NCBI RefSeq assembly: GCF_002091675.1
Contig: NZ_BDAE01000011.1
Coordinates: forward strand, 90,723 to 154,722
Direction: 5' to 3'
DNA: 64,000 nucleotides
DNA from: Pseudomonas luteola NBRC 103146
Lineage (GTDB): Bacteria > Pseudomonadota > Gammaproteobacteria > Pseudomonadales > Pseudomonadaceae
The notes below the pieces were generated by a model. That model saw only the letters and a program-made list of their open reading frames with translations. It was not told where the DNA came from and ran no database searches. Below, piece by piece: positions 18,082 to 28,149 of this stretch. Made by a program: the position numbers and the translations under genes. Within the stretch, counting starts at the first letter, position 1. The number at the start of each line of letters is the position of its first letter.

Positions 18082-19428
18082 TCAGCTCTCCAGCAATACG
18101 CCTAGATTTTGCCCGCTCTGCTCGAGCGACTCGCTTTCATTCAGTCCTTGGCGCAAGTACTGCTGCATCGCAGGGTAGCGCTTGATTGCCTGGTCAGTTT
18201 CAGGATCGCCGCCTGGTACATAGGCGCCTACACTGATCAAATCGCGGCTTTGCTGGAAGCGAGACCACAACTGTTTCATACGCTGGGCATTACGCAAATG
18301 CTCAGGACTTACGACCTGCGGCATCACTCGGCTGATCGACGCTTCAATGTCAATGGCAGGGTAATGGCCTTCTTCCGCCAGACGGCGGGACAAAACAAAG
18401 TGACCATCCAGCACTCCTCGCGCCGCATCAGCGATCGGGTCCTGCTGATCATCACCCTCTGACAGTACAGTGTAGAACGCCGTGATAGAACCACCGCCCT
18501 TTTCAGCATTACCCGCGCGCTCCACCAAGCTGGGCAGCTTGGCAAACACGGATGGCGGATAACCCTTTGTCGCTGGCGGCTCACCAATAGCCAGTGCGAT
18601 TTCACGCTGAGCCTGCGCGTACCGGGTCAGAGAGTCCATCAGCAACAGAACGTTTTTACCCTTGTCACGAAAATACTCTGCAATACGTGTGCAATACATG
18701 GCTGCACGCAGACGCAGCAGAGGCGCATCATCCGCTGGCGAGGCAACAACGACGGAACGCTTGATGCCCTCCTCGCCCAGGATGTGCTCGATAAATTCCT
18801 TAACCTCACGACCCCGCTCACCGATCAGCCCGACAACGATGATGTCCGCCTTAGTAAAGCGGGTCATCATGCCGAGCAGCACGCTCTTACCAACACCAGT
18901 ACCGGCAAACAGTCCAAGACGCTGACCGCGTCCTACCGTCAACAAACCATTGATACTGCGTACACCAACATCAAGCGGCTCATGAATAGGCTCGCGCTTG
19001 AGCGGGTTGATGGTAGGACCGTCGATCGGCACCCAATCCTCGGCGCGCATCCGCCCTTTGCCATCGAGGGCATTACCCAACCCATCGAGCACACGCCCTA
19101 ACATCGACATTCCCATAGGCAGGCGTCCGGTATCAGGCAGAGGCACGACACGCGCCCCAGGAGCAATACCTGCCAGACTGCCAATCGGCATCAAAAAGGT
19201 TCTATCACCTGAAAACCCCATGACCTCGGCTTCTACCTGAGCATGTTGGTAGGTACCGCCATTGATGACCCGGCAGCGACTTCCGACTGCAGCACGCAAG
19301 CCTTCTGCCTCAAGCGTCAAACCCACCATGCGCAGCAGACGCCCTTCGATTACGGGCTCACCCGGGAGGCTTACCGCGTCAATATAACCACCCAGTCGAC
19401 GTTGGAAACTCAGGCGATCAAGATGCAT
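18082..19428 (-). CDS. fliI: Flagellar export ATPase FliI
   Basis: 448 residues, F1-beta-like. Walker [14 protein letters not shown] lies near residues 170-180, with [15 protein letters not shown], Walker [19 protein letters not shown] and the C-terminal domain ([24 protein letters not shown]). FliI hydrolyses ATP at the base of the export gate. The ATG at 19428 has AGGA 8 bases upstream; the ATG at 19437 sits directly on that site and is rejected. It overlaps fliH by 11 bases. Confidence 0.97.
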   Translation of the reverse strand: MHLDRLSFQRRLGGYIDAVSLPGEPVIEGRLLRMVGLTLEAEGLRAAVGSRCRVINGGTYQHAQVEAEVMGFSGDRTFLMPIGSLAGIAPGARVVPLPDTGRLPMGMSMLGRVLDGLGNALDGKGRMRAEDWVPIDGPTINPLKREPIHEPLDVGVRSINGLLTVGRGQRLGLFAGTGVGKSVLLGMMTRFTKADIIVVGLIGERGREVKEFIEHILGEEGIKRSVVVASPADDAPLLRLRAAMYCTRIAEYFRDKGKNVLLLMDSLTRYAQAQREIALAIGEPPATKGYPPSVFAKLPSLVERAGNAEKGGGSITAFYTVLSEGDDQQDPIADAARGVLDGHFVLSRRLAEEGHYPAIDIEASISRVMPQVVSPEHLRNAQRMKQLWSRFQQSRDLISVGAYVPGGDPETDQAIKRYPAMQQYLRQGLNESESLEQSGQNLGVLLES

Positions 19429-20200
19429 TAGCAGCATCCTCCAAAGGAATATGCAGGTCAGGGTCGGCAGGCTGTGTAGCCTGATGGCGTTGCTGTTCCA
19501 TAATCTGCGTCAGTGCCTGAGCCAGTCGCGTTTCGATACTTGCATCGATTACGCTGTTCTCGCTTTCGATACGGCAACCACCCGGCAGCAGATTTTCATC
19601 TTCCAGCAACTTCCAACGCTCATCGTGCCGATCACGCAGGGCCTTCACCAAATCGAAGTCCTGCGGGTTGAGATGAATGCGGATATTCTCAGCCCCCATG
19701 GGCAGAAGCTTCAGCGCCTCACGCAGGATACGTTGCAGCTGCGTAGAATCGTCTTTTAACTCACGCTGGATCACTTGTTTGGTGACATGCTCAACCAGAC
19801 GAACCAACGCCTGCTCCAGCTCGCGATCCTGCTGGGCGATTGGCTCGAGTAGCTGCTCCATAACGATTTCCAGACTTCGCAGCTTGGCTGTCAATGCTAC
19901 TTCAGCCTCTTGCCGAGCTCTTACCTGCCCGGAGTGAAAACCATCGCGCTCACCGGCGGTGAAGCCTTCGTTATAAGCCTCTTGCCGAATAGCCTCCAGC
20001 TCTTCCAGCGTCAACGGCTTGACTTCCTCTACCGGAACGTCTTCAACGGTGACGGTTTCCTCTTCCGCTACTTCCGGCTCTGGATCAGGCTCAACGGCCA
20101 CGTCTTCAACATGGTTGCTATCCAGATCAGGCAAAAGCCATCGCTCGAAGATACTGACTTCCTTCGCGCGAATCAGATCGCTAGCGCCCTCTTTGTTCAT
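19418..20200 (-). CDS. fliH: Flagellar assembly protein FliH
   Basis: 260 residues. An acidic low-complexity N-terminal third (about residues 28-62) is followed by a GxxxG-like helical segment ([18 protein letters not shown]) and a C-terminal domain like V/F-type ATPase E/delta subunits ([22 protein letters not shown]). FliH binds and restrains FliI and anchors it to the C-ring. It is the first gene after the fliG terminator and carries its own sigma-54 promoter, so fliHIJ may be a separate operon here. Confidence 0.94.
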   Translation of the reverse strand: MNKEGASDLIRAKEVSIFERWLLPDLDSNHVEDVAVEPDPEPEVAEEETVTVEDVPVEEVKPLTLEELEAIRQEAYNEGFTAGERDGFHSGQVRARQEAEVALTAKLRSLEIVMEQLLEPIAQQDRELEQALVRLVEHVTKQVIQRELKDDSTQLQRILREALKLLPMGAENIRIHLNPQDFDLVKALRDRHDERWKLLEDENLLPGGCRIESENSVIDASIETRLAQALTQIMEQQRHQATQPADPDLHIPLEDAANAS

Positions 20201-20239
20201 GACTCACCTGACAGAAAAGCTACGGTATGCCAGGTAGGT

Positions 20240-20255
20240 AGCAAAGCTTGGGCCA
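20240..20255 (-). promoter_or_regulatory. Sigma-54 promoter for fliHIJ
   Basis: The minus strand reads TGGCCC-AAGCT-TTGCT, an essentially consensus -24/-12 element, 40-55 bases before the fliH start and just downstream of the fliG terminator. Confidence 0.75.
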
Positions 20256-20263
20256 ACTCAGAA

Positions 20264-20303
20264 TAAAAAAAGCCCGACCACTGCAAATATACAGTGACCG
20301 GGC
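20264..20303 (-). terminator. Terminator between fliG and fliH
   Basis: On the minus strand the stem GCCCG..CACTG pairs with CAGTG..CGGGC, with one internal mismatch step and an 8-base loop, and is followed by seven Ts. It lies 19 bases after the fliG stop and has all the marks of a Rho-independent terminator. Confidence 0.8.
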
Positions 20304-20322
20304 TCGAAACCCACTTGGTGAT

Positions 20323-21336
20323 TTACACCATTTCTTCTCCGCCCTTGGCACCCAGGACGATCTCGCCAGCCTCAGCCATACGGCGGGCCACTGCGATAAC
20401 CTCTTTCTGCGCCCCCTCTACCTCGGAGATACGAACCGGGCCGCGGGACTCCAAATCATCACGCAGCAACTCGCCTGCACGCTTGGACATGTTACGGAAG
20501 AACTTGTCCTTGATCCCGTCATCTGCGCCCTTGAGCGCCAGGACCAGGATATCGGACGAGACTTCACGCAGCAGCGCCTGAATACCACGATCATCCACAT
20601 CGACCAGGTTGCCGAAGACAAACATAAGGTCTTCGATCTGAGCAGACAGCGCATCGTCCACTTCGCGGATAGCGTCCATGAGCGGAGCCTCAACCGCGCT
20701 ATCCAGGTAGTTCATGATGTCGGCTGCACGCTTCACGCCACCCAGCGTCGTACGGGCGGAGCTTGCACTACCCGAGAACTGCTTCTCCAGAATCATATTC
20801 AATTCTTTCAGTGCTGCTGGCTGGACCGTATTCAGCGAAGACACCCGCAGGATAATGTCCAACCGAATCTTCTGATCAAAATGCGCCAGAACTTCGGCAG
20901 CCTGATCCGCATCCAGGTAAGCCACTACAATCGCCTGGATTTGTGGGTGCTCGTAACGGATGACATCCGCGACCGCACGAGGCTCCATCCACTTGAGGCT
21001 ATCCAGGCCACTCGTATTACCACCCAGCAGGATCCGGTCGATCAGACCGTTAGCCTTGTCTTCGCCCAGGGCCTGGGTCAGCATCTTGCGGATATAACCG
21101 TCAGTGCCTACACCCAGGCTGGTCTGCTCACCTACCACTTCGATAAAGTTGCCCAGTACATGCTCGGCCTGGTCACGACTGATGTTACGCACTTGAGCCA
21201 TCGCAGTACCGACGCGCTGTACTTCTTTCGGGCCCAGGTGACGCAGGATCTGGGCAGCGTCTGCCTCACCCAGGGAGAGCAGCAGAACAGCGGCTTTATC
21301 GACATTGCTCATGCTGTTGAATTCACTCGTCGGCAT
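20323..21336 (-). CDS. fliG: Flagellar motor switch protein FliG
   Basis: 337 residues with the three FliG domains. The C-terminal torque helix is clear (DDRGIQALLREVSSDILVLALKGAD), as are the middle EHPQ motif (RYEHPQIQAIV) and the N-terminal FliF-binding domain (NVDKAAVLLLSLGEADAAQIL). FliG couples the MS-ring to the C-ring and generates torque against the stators. It overlaps the end of fliF by 14 bases and is followed by a terminator rather than running straight into fliH. Confidence 0.97.
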   Translation of the reverse strand: MPTSEFNSMSNVDKAAVLLLSLGEADAAQILRHLGPKEVQRVGTAMAQVRNISRDQAEHVLGNFIEVVGEQTSLGVGTDGYIRKMLTQALGEDKANGLIDRILLGGNTSGLDSLKWMEPRAVADVIRYEHPQIQAIVVAYLDADQAAEVLAHFDQKIRLDIILRVSSLNTVQPAALKELNMILEKQFSGSASSARTTLGGVKRAADIMNYLDSAVEAPLMDAIREVDDALSAQIEDLMFVFGNLVDVDDRGIQALLREVSSDILVLALKGADDGIKDKFFRNMSKRAGELLRDDLESRGPVRISEVEGAQKEVIAVARRMAEAGEIVLGAKGGEEMV

Positions 21337-23134
21337 TGATCCAGTCCCTCACAACTTGGGCAACCAGGCCCGGGTCTTCAGTCACCAATTGCTTGATGGC
21401 ATTGAGTTGTACTTCGTAGTTTTCGCTAGGTCCAGGCAACATCAGTGCTGCAGGACTTGCCAGACTTACCTTGTCATCGGCCAGATCACCACCACTCAGG
21501 CCGCCCGCTCCACTACCCGCCAGATCTCCAGCACCACCCATACCATCAGCCAGTGCCAAGTCCTTGCTCTTGTTGGTACCTGCCAGGTTGTTCAGAACAG
21601 GGCGCAGGACACCAAACACCAGGACCAGGATAAACAGCACACCCAGACCTTGCTTAACGACATCCCAGAACCAGGGCTGCGAGTAGAAGGGGATACTTTC
21701 CACATCATCAGCAGCGATCGGAGCAAAGGGAGCGTTGATCACGCTAACACTATCACCACGACTTGCATCGAAACCTACCGCGTCTTGCACCAGGCGAGTA
21801 AAACGAGCCAGGTCATCTGCACTCCAGGGCGTATGACTTACCTGCCCTGTCGCTGCATCCAATTTCACTTGATCATCCAACACTACCGCTACAGAGAGAC
21901 GACGTACTCGACCTTGCTGCTGGCGGGTGTAGCTGATACTGCGATCCAACTCATAATTACGTGTGCTTTGGTCACGCTTGTCTGTCGGATAAGGCACTGT
22001 CGCCGGCAGACCTGTCTTCGGATCAGTAATGAACTGATCATTAGGGTCACGAATCAGCTGACCCGGCGCTGTAAAGTTGGTACCCGCTGCCGCTGTTGCG
22101 TTCTCAGGTGCAGTGGCTGGCCCAGGCGGCTGGTTCGACAAGGCTCCCGGTACACCCTGCGGCCCACCGCCGGCAGTTTGACGCTGTTCGGTATTGATCT
22201 GCTCGCTGCGCAGTGCAGGCTGATCAGGGTTAAACTGCTCGGACGTTGACTCAACCGCATTGAAATCTACATCTGCCGATACTTCTGCCTTGAAGCGACC
22301 GTTTCCTACGATTGGCTGCATCATGTTTTGCACACGTTGAGTCAATGTGCTTTCGATGCGGTTCGTATAATCCAGCTGCTTACCTGCAACACTGAACTCA
22401 GACTGGTTCAGCTGATCCGACAGGAGCTGTCCCTTCTGATCGACTACCGTTACCTGAGACTTCGTCAACTCTGGAACACTGGTAGCAACCAGATTAACGA
22501 TTGCCATTACTTGCCCAGTTTCCAAGGTACGGCCTGGATACAACTCGACCAGAACCGAAGCCGTCGGCTTACGCTCATCCCGTACGAATACAGAACTCTT
22601 CGGAATCGCCAAATGAACACGTGCACTTTTAATGCCATTTAGGCTGGCAATCGTACGAGACAGTTCACCCTCAAGGCCGCGACGGTAATTTGCCGCTTCC
22701 ATGAATTGGCTGGTTCCCAGAGGCTGCTCCTTGTCCAACAGCTCGAAACCAACGATACCGTCAGTAGGCGCTACGCCAGCGCTGGCCATTTTCAAGCGAG
22801 CACGGCCCAGATCGTCCGCCTTTACCAACAAGGCACCGGTATTAGGATCAACCTTGTAGTTGATATCGGCTGAAGTCAGCGCTTCAACTACCTGATTGGC
22901 ATCCAGGCCTGACATACTGCCATACAAGGGGCGGTAATCAGGCTGCTGTGACCACAGCACTACTGCAAACCCTAAGGCAACGCTGGCAGCCAAGCCAACC
23001 ATAAGGCCTACTTGACGCAAGATCGGCATTTCAGACAGGTTGTCTAGAAAGCCCAGGCCCGGAAAAGGCTTCTTGGATGCGCCAGAGGCGTCTACCTTAG
23101 CGGGAACCTGATTATTGAGGGCGGTGTCGGCCAT
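21323..23134 (-). CDS. fliF: Flagellar MS-ring protein FliF
   Basis: 603 residues. The first transmembrane helix is at about 40-60 (VGLMVGLAASVALGFAVVLW). The periplasmic ring-building domains follow (YRPLYGSMSGLDANQVVEAL, ARVHLAIPKSSVFVRDERKP), with a Pro/Ala-rich variable loop in the middle. A second helix near 450-470 (FWDVVKQGLGVLFILVLVFG) precedes the FliG-binding C-terminus. FliF forms the membrane base of the flagellum. It starts 11 bases after fliE. Confidence 0.97.
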   Translation of the reverse strand: MADTALNNQVPAKVDASGASKKPFPGLGFLDNLSEMPILRQVGLMVGLAASVALGFAVVLWSQQPDYRPLYGSMSGLDANQVVEALTSADINYKVDPNTGALLVKADDLGRARLKMASAGVAPTDGIVGFELLDKEQPLGTSQFMEAANYRRGLEGELSRTIASLNGIKSARVHLAIPKSSVFVRDERKPTASVLVELYPGRTLETGQVMAIVNLVATSVPELTKSQVTVVDQKGQLLSDQLNQSEFSVAGKQLDYTNRIESTLTQRVQNMMQPIVGNGRFKAEVSADVDFNAVESTSEQFNPDQPALRSEQINTEQRQTAGGGPQGVPGALSNQPPGPATAPENATAAAGTNFTAPGQLIRDPNDQFITDPKTGLPATVPYPTDKRDQSTRNYELDRSISYTRQQQGRVRRLSVAVVLDDQVKLDAATGQVSHTPWSADDLARFTRLVQDAVGFDASRGDSVSVINAPFAPIAADDVESIPFYSQPWFWDVVKQGLGVLFILVLVFGVLRPVLNNLAGTNKSKDLALADGMGGAGDLAGSGAGGLSGGDLADDKVSLASPAALMLPGPSENYEVQLNAIKQLVTEDPGLVAQVVRDWINADE

Positions 23135-23145
23135 TCAATCTATCC

Positions 23146-23484
23146 TCAGATAGGCATCTGCATAATGTCTTGGTAGGCCTGGACCATCTTGTTACGGACT
23201 TGGGTCATGGCCTGGAAGGAAACGCTAGCTTTCTGCGAGGCAATCATGACTTCCGTCAGATCAACGCCGCCTTGACCAAGCTCGAACGCTGTGGCCATCT
23301 CATTGGAAACCTTTTGCGTCTCGTTGACTTTACGGACAGCCTGTCCAAGTAAATCCGGAAAGCTGGGAACATTTGCAGCACCCTCAACACCGACAGGGCT
23401 CGCAACGGGCTTTCGCGCCATTGCCTCTGTCTGCATGGAGCGCATCTCCAGCATTAAACGATTGAACTCAACACCTTGAACCAT
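23146..23484 (-). CDS. fliE: Flagellar hook-basal body protein FliE
   Basis: 112 residues from the ATG at 23484, which has GGAGG just upstream; the reading from 23496 starts inside that site. It ends in the conserved FliE tail [20 protein letters not shown]. FliE joins the MS-ring to the rod and is the first exported subunit. It heads the fliEFG unit. The 331-base gap to comEA holds its sigma-54 promoter and a 7-bp inverted repeat (23668-23696) of unknown role. Confidence 0.95.
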   Translation of the reverse strand: MVQGVEFNRLMLEMRSMQTEAMARKPVASPVGVEGAANVPSFPDLLGQAVRKVNETQKVSNEMATAFELGQGGVDLTEVMIASQKASVSFQAMTQVRNKMVQAYQDIMQMPI

Positions 23485-23541
23485 TTCACCCTCCAACCAG
23501 CGCGGATTTTTGACGCCGCGCTTTTAGCTATACCTTGATGT

Positions 23542-23557
23542 AGCAATGGCGATGCCA
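23542..23557 (-). promoter_or_regulatory. Sigma-54 promoter for fliEFG
   Basis: The minus strand reads TGGCAT-CGCCA-TTGCT, with GG and GC at the canonical spacing, 58-73 bases before the fliE start. RpoN/FleQ control of fliE is established in P. aeruginosa. Confidence 0.8.
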
Positions 23558-23815
23558 AGTTTTGTCTGTCAGCTGAAATTGGCTAACTGAACCGGCTTGG
23601 CGCCAGGTTTCAATCACTATCAAGGTCAGAGCAATTAACAGGCCAGAAAGGGGTTTGGGCGAAAGCAGCCTAGCGTTGAACTAAGTAAGGCTAGGCGCTT
23701 AAGCGAAGAAAATGGTTTAGATACCTTGGGGAAACGCAATCAGTAAAATTTGGCTCAACAACTACCGTGTGCCAAAAGAATAACTCTGGCTAGTTGGCTA
23801 CCAGCACCGCTTTTG

Positions 23816-24184
23816 TCAATTGATTGTCAGGACGTCAGAATTCTTTTCCAGGATTGCAGGGCCGATGCCCTTAACTTCTATCAACTCGTCAATCGCCTGA
23901 AACGGGCCATGCGCATTCCGATAATCAACAATCGCTTTTGCTTTGGCAGCTCCAACACCTTTAAGTCTTTTGTCCAGCGTAGCGGCATCTGCCGTGTTGA
24001 TATTGACCTTACTGGAAGAAACAGGTCCAGAGGATCTGGACACCTCTGTAGGGGTCCGCGCGATAGGTACAGGTTTGGGTAACTGATAATGCAGCGGATC
24101 ACCGTACGTCTCAGCATAGGCAACAGAAGTGAGCGTAAAATGAGTAAAACAGACGGCAATACGAAATAATAGAAGTGCGCGCAT
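23816..24184 (-). CDS. Secreted ComEA-like helix-hairpin-helix protein
   Basis: 122 residues from the ATG at 24184. A signal peptide (MRALLLFRIAVCFTHFTLTSVAYA) is followed by a short Pro/Ser-rich linker and a C-terminal double helix-hairpin-helix domain (VNINTADAATLDKRLKGVG, LIEVKGIGPAILEKN). Such small periplasmic proteins bind double-stranded DNA and are related to the ComEA receptor of natural transformation. A homologous small gene lies next to wbpM in other pseudomonads. The upstream ATG at 24223 would add 13 residues before the signal peptide. Whether it acts in DNA uptake here is unknown. Confidence 0.85.
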   Translation of the reverse strand: MRALLLFRIAVCFTHFTLTSVAYAETYGDPLHYQLPKPVPIARTPTEVSRSSGPVSSSKVNINTADAATLDKRLKGVGAAKAKAIVDYRNAHGPFQAIDELIEVKGIGPAILEKNSDVLTIN

Positions 24185-24338
24185 AAATAGACATCCTTTT
24201 CCAAGCGCATAATTGACGTTCAACTACAGGAGAGTTTGAGCCTGTATCCTTGGCCTCACTCGAAATTAAATGCATATGCTACCAACCACTCACGCCTTAT
24301 CAGAAAGGCCAACTACTGGCAGCATCACATTATTAACG

Positions 24339-25268
24339 TTACGCACTTACCTGATTGGGTGCATTCTTTGCGTGAGCAGCGGTTGCAGCTATTAATGCAT
24401 CAAGGGAGTCATTAACCCCTGTCTTCCAATCGCTCGGGTCAACACCAAACCGTTTCTTGAGTAGCGTGCTGTCCAGTACCGAATAGGAGGGACGACGCGC
24501 TGGTGTAGGAAAGTCAGCAGTCGTAATCCCGTTTACCTTGGGAAGCTTATTGATAATTCCCTTCTCAAGCGCAACATCAAGAATATACCGCGCGAACCCA
24601 CACCAGGTAACAGCATCGCTGCCCCCATAGTGATAGAGACCAAATAACTGGGAGTCATCAATAGTAGCGATACGATGAGCCACCAACAGTAAAGCATCGG
24701 CAATATGCCCTGCGTAAGTGGGCGTCCCTTGCTGGTCGTCCACCACCTGTAGCTTGTCTCGCTCCGAGGCCAGGCGGAGCATGGTTTTCATGAAGTTATT
24801 TCCATGCTCGCTAAACACCCAAGCCGTTCTCATGATGACATGATTCGGACAGGCATCCTGAATACGGTACTCACCTTCCAACTTGGTCGCCCCATATACA
24901 CCTGACGGCCCCACGGGGTCATAAGGTGTATATGGAACAGAAGCATCACCCGAAAATACATAGTCGGTAGAAATATGTAATATCGAACAGCCGTGCTCAT
25001 GGCAAAGCTTGGCTAACGTAGCAGGACCCTTGATATTAGCGCGTGCCGCTACATCAGGCTCCATTTCCGCCTTGTCCACTGAGGTATAGGCTGCAGCGTT
25101 TATCAGCACAGATGGCTTGAAACGCTGCAGGTGCTCGGCCACAGAGCGCTCATCTGCAATGTCCAGCGTGGCACGACCATGCGCTTCCCACGCCAAGTCA
25201 CTGCGCTTCAAGCGATCAATCAGGCATTGTCCTACCTGACCATTTCCCCCTGCGACCATGACTCTCAT
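24339..25268 (-). CDS. rmlD: dTDP-4-dehydrorhamnose reductase RmlD
   Basis: 309 residues of the SDR family: NAD(P)-binding GGNGQVGQCL at the N-terminus, ISTDYVFSG, and the active-site Tyr/Lys in YGATKLEGE. It catalyses the last step, reducing dTDP-4-keto-L-rhamnose to dTDP-L-rhamnose. The start overlaps the rmlC stop by 4 bases. It is the last gene of the rmlBACD operon. Confidence 0.95.
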   Translation of the reverse strand: MRVMVAGGNGQVGQCLIDRLKRSDLAWEAHGRATLDIADERSVAEHLQRFKPSVLINAAAYTSVDKAEMEPDVAARANIKGPATLAKLCHEHGCSILHISTDYVFSGDASVPYTPYDPVGPSGVYGATKLEGEYRIQDACPNHVIMRTAWVFSEHGNNFMKTMLRLASERDKLQVVDDQQGTPTYAGHIADALLLVAHRIATIDDSQLFGLYHYGGSDAVTWCGFARYILDVALEKGIINKLPKVNGITTADFPTPARRPSYSVLDSTLLKKRFGVDPSDWKTGVNDSLDALIAATAAHAKNAPNQVSA

Positions 25269-25801
25269 TTATAAAGCTCCACCAAGCGTAGGCCTTGAGC
25301 ATCCTTGGCTGACAACTGAGGATCAGAGATCTTCCAGTCAATACCCAGATCAGGATCATTCCAGATCAAGCATCCCTCGGCGGAAGGATCATAATAGTCA
25401 GTACATTTGTATTCAAAATCCGCTGTCTCAGAAAGTACAACGAAACCATGAGCAAGCCCTGGCGGGATCCAAAGCTGCCGCTTGTTGTCCTCAGAAAGGA
25501 TTTCCGCAACCCAGCGACCAAACGTAGGCGAGTCTTGACGGATATCAACAGCCACATCCAACACTTCGCCCTTTACGCAACGAACGAGCTTGCCTTGCGG
25601 ACGGCTGCGCTGAAAATGCAGGCCACGTAATACACCTCTCGTTGAGCGTGAATGATTGTCCTGCACAAAAGGCAATGTTATGCCAGCCAGCTCTGCATAG
25701 CGATCGGCTTGAAACGTTTCTAGAAAGAATCCCCGCGAGTCGCCAAAGACTCGCGGTTGAATGATCTTTACGTCTGCAATGATCGTATCGATCACTTCCA
25801 T
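25265..25801 (-). CDS. rmlC: dTDP-4-dehydrorhamnose 3,5-epimerase RmlC
   Basis: 178 residues of a cupin-fold epimerase: PRVFGDSRGFFLETF near the N-terminus, FVQDNHSRSTRGVLRGLHFQ with the catalytic His region, and LWIPPGLAHGFVVLS. It epimerises C3 and C5 of dTDP-4-keto-6-deoxyglucose. I prefer the ATG at 25801 with AGGAG 7 bases upstream; the adjacent ATG at 25804 overlaps the rmlA stop as ATGA and is equally possible. The upstream open frame lies inside rmlA and is not coding. Confidence 0.95.
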   Translation of the reverse strand: MEVIDTIIADVKIIQPRVFGDSRGFFLETFQADRYAELAGITLPFVQDNHSRSTRGVLRGLHFQRSRPQGKLVRCVKGEVLDVAVDIRQDSPTFGRWVAEILSEDNKRQLWIPPGLAHGFVVLSETADFEYKCTDYYDPSAEGCLIWNDPDLGIDWKISDPQLSAKDAQGLRLVELYK

Positions 25802-26682
25802 CATCGATCTCCTGCAATCAAGCGGGCCAGATATTGACCATAGCCTGTCTTGCTCAAGGCCTCGGCCTGCAGTGCTACCTGCTCGCGAGTAACCCACCCC
25901 TTCTGAAAGGCAATCTCTTCAAGGCAAGCAACCTTGAGACCCTGACGCTTTTCAATGGTCTGGACAAAATGCCCAGCCTCTAGCAACGCATCATGAGTCC
26001 CGGTATCAAGCCAAGCGAAGCCGCGGCCAAGAACGGAAACATTCAGATCGCCGCGACGCAAATACTCATTATTGACATCGGTAATTTCAAGCTCACCGCG
26101 CGGTGACGGCTTGATATTGGCTGCAATCTCAAGTACGTCGTTATCGTAGAAGTAAAGACCAGTCACTGCATAGTTGGACTTAGGCTTTTTAGGCTTCTCT
26201 TCGATGCTGATGGCTTTGCCATTTTCATCGAATTCAACGACACCGAAACGCTCTGGATCAGCAGTGTAATAACCAAATACCGTTGCGCCTTGTTCACGGG
26301 ACGCAGCGTTTATAAGCGTTTCGCTGAAATGCTGACCATAAAATATGTTGTCACCCAGAACAAGACAGACATTATCCTGACCAACAAACTCGGATCCAAT
26401 TATAAACGCCTGAGCTAGTCCATCGGGACTTGGCTGCTCCGCATAACTAAGTTCGATACCATATTGACTACCATCACCCAGCATGCGCTTGAAACCTGGC
26501 AAGTCTGTCGGTGTAGAAATTATGAGAATCTCCCGAATACCGGCCAGCATTAACACCGACAAAGGATAATAAATCATCGGCTTATCATAGACAGGCAGTG
26601 ACTGCTTCGAAACACCTAGTGTGATGGGGTGCAAACGGGTTCCAGAACCGCCCGCCAACAATATCCCTTTATACTTTTTCAT
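25801..26682 (-). CDS. rmlA: Glucose-1-phosphate thymidylyltransferase RmlA
   Basis: 293 residues with the nucleotidyltransferase signature [14 protein letters not shown] at the N-terminus, [16 protein letters not shown], and LGDNIFYG. It makes dTDP-glucose, the first step to dTDP-L-rhamnose, and the family is feedback-inhibited by that end product. It lies between rmlB (62-base gap) and rmlC (overlap). Confidence 0.97.
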   Translation of the reverse strand: MKKYKGILLAGGSGTRLHPITLGVSKQSLPVYDKPMIYYPLSVLMLAGIREILIISTPTDLPGFKRMLGDGSQYGIELSYAEQPSPDGLAQAFIIGSEFVGQDNVCLVLGDNIFYGQHFSETLINAASREQGATVFGYYTADPERFGVVEFDENGKAISIEEKPKKPKSNYAVTGLYFYDNDVLEIAANIKPSPRGELEITDVNNEYLRRGDLNVSVLGRGFAWLDTGTHDALLEAGHFVQTIEKRQGLKVACLEEIAFQKGWVTREQVALQAEALSKTGYGQYLARLIAGDR

Positions 26683-26744
26683 TACGCGTCCCTCTCAATC
26701 GATATAGGCTTAAGGATCTAAATACAAATAACCCTGGCTGAAAA

Positions 26745-27809
26745 TTAAACAGCTTCACCCAATCGCTCGAGACGGTAAGCACCAGAAAGAACGCGCTGCC
26801 ACCAGGAACGGTTGTTGAGGTACCACTGAACAGTCTTACGAAGCCCTGTTTCAAAGCTTTCCTGCGGAACCCAACCAAGCTCCGACTCAATTTTGCTGGC
26901 ATCAATCGCATAGCGTAGGTCATGGCCTGGGCGGTCTTTCACAAAAGTAATCAAGTCGCGGTAGGCTGTGATACCAGCTGGCTTTTCAGGTGCCAACTCT
27001 TCGAGCAAATCACAAATAGCTTCTACCACTTCCAGGTTACGCTTTTCGTTATGTCCGCCAATATTATAGGTCTCACCTATAACACCCTTGGTTACAACGG
27101 TGTAGAGCGCACGGGCATGGTCTTCAACGAATAGCCAATCGCGGATCTGCGAGCCGTCACCATATACGGGTAACTGCTTGCCATGCATGGCGTTCAGAAT
27201 AACGTGAGGAATCAATTTTTCCGGGAAGTGGAACGGTCCGTAGTTATTTGAACAATTAGTGATCAGCACCGGCAATCCATAGGTGCGCCCCCATGCGCGT
27301 ACCAGATGATCGCTGCCCGCCTTGCTGGCTGAATAGGGAGAGCTTGGCGCATAAGGTGTCGTTTCGGTAAACAAGTCGTCCGTGCCATGCAGATCCCCGA
27401 ACACCTCATCTGTGGAAATATGATGGAAGCGGAACGCTTCTTTCCGGTCGGCATTGAGTCCAGACCAATAGGCACGAGCCACTTCTAGAATAGTTCCGGT
27501 CCCCAAAACGTTGGTCCGAATGAACTCAGCCGGCCCCTCGATAGAGCGATCCACATGTGACTCGGCAGCAAGGTGCATCACCGCATCGGGCTGAAATGAA
27601 TCGAAGACAGTTTTTAGGGCAGGTGCATCGCAGATGTCGACCTGATGAAACTCATACCGATCAGATGACGCGACCTCATTTAGCGACTCAAGGTTGCCTG
27701 CGTAAGTCAGTTTGTCGACGTTTGCCACATGGCAATTCGTCTCGTTGATCAAAAAACGGACCACTGCAGAACCAATGAAACCCGCACCACCAGTTACCAG
27801 CACTTTCAT
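26745..27809 (-). CDS. rmlB: dTDP-glucose 4,6-dehydratase RmlB
   Basis: 354 residues, an extended SDR. The NAD site is [14 protein letters not shown], with [10 protein letters not shown] and the active-site [15 protein letters not shown]. It converts dTDP-glucose to dTDP-4-keto-6-deoxyglucose. It is the first gene of rmlBACD, an order that differs from rmlBDAC in P. aeruginosa. The product intermediate can also feed other dTDP sugars such as viosamine. Confidence 0.97.
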   Translation of the reverse strand: MKVLVTGGAGFIGSAVVRFLINETNCHVANVDKLTYAGNLESLNEVASSDRYEFHQVDICDAPALKTVFDSFQPDAVMHLAAESHVDRSIEGPAEFIRTNVLGTGTILEVARAYWSGLNADRKEAFRFHHISTDEVFGDLHGTDDLFTETTPYAPSSPYSASKAGSDHLVRAWGRTYGLPVLITNCSNNYGPFHFPEKLIPHVILNAMHGKQLPVYGDGSQIRDWLFVEDHARALYTVVTKGVIGETYNIGGHNEKRNLEVVEAICDLLEELAPEKPAGITAYRDLITFVKDRPGHDLRYAIDASKIESELGWVPQESFETGLRKTVQWYLNNRSWWQRVLSGAYRLERLGEAV

Positions 27810-28149
27810 CCTGAACCTGCCTTTTTAAACGCCTGCGCCAGTTAGCAAAACGCGCAAGGCACAGCTAAAAAATCATAAATTCCTGTTAAGCAGCCAATAC
27901 AGCTCAACAGGCGTCTCGTTCCCTAGATTTAGAACGCAAGCCCTAAGGCTGATGAATAGCACCACCCGCCATCAAGACCTGACTTAAACAGCTTTGACTT
28001 AGAAAAGTTTCCACGAAGAAAGAAAAACTTAACTCAATGTGCTCATCATCAAAAATTTCTCTGAAAGATTCTTAATTGCATCTATGCTGATCTATATTCT
28101 ACTTTACGTGCTTAATAAAGGCGAAAGGATGGTTAACACGAGCTACTTA
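27810..28149. other. Intergenic region between wbpM-like gene and rmlB
   Basis: 340 AT-rich bases without an open frame worth calling. It must hold the rmlB promoter and may hold the end of the wbpM-like transcript. I see no strong hairpin terminator, no sigma-54 element and no JUMPstart/ops sequence. Confidence 0.5.

Noticed and set aside
20248..21339. 363-residue plus-strand open frame opposite fliG
   Set aside because: It mirrors the strongly coding fliG frame, has no domain, no ribosome-binding site and a composition typical of an antisense shadow.
23668..23696. GCCTAGC/GCTAGGC inverted repeat downstream of the comEA-like gene as a terminator
   Set aside because: The 15-base loop and lack of a U-tract argue against a Rho-independent terminator. 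It may be chance.
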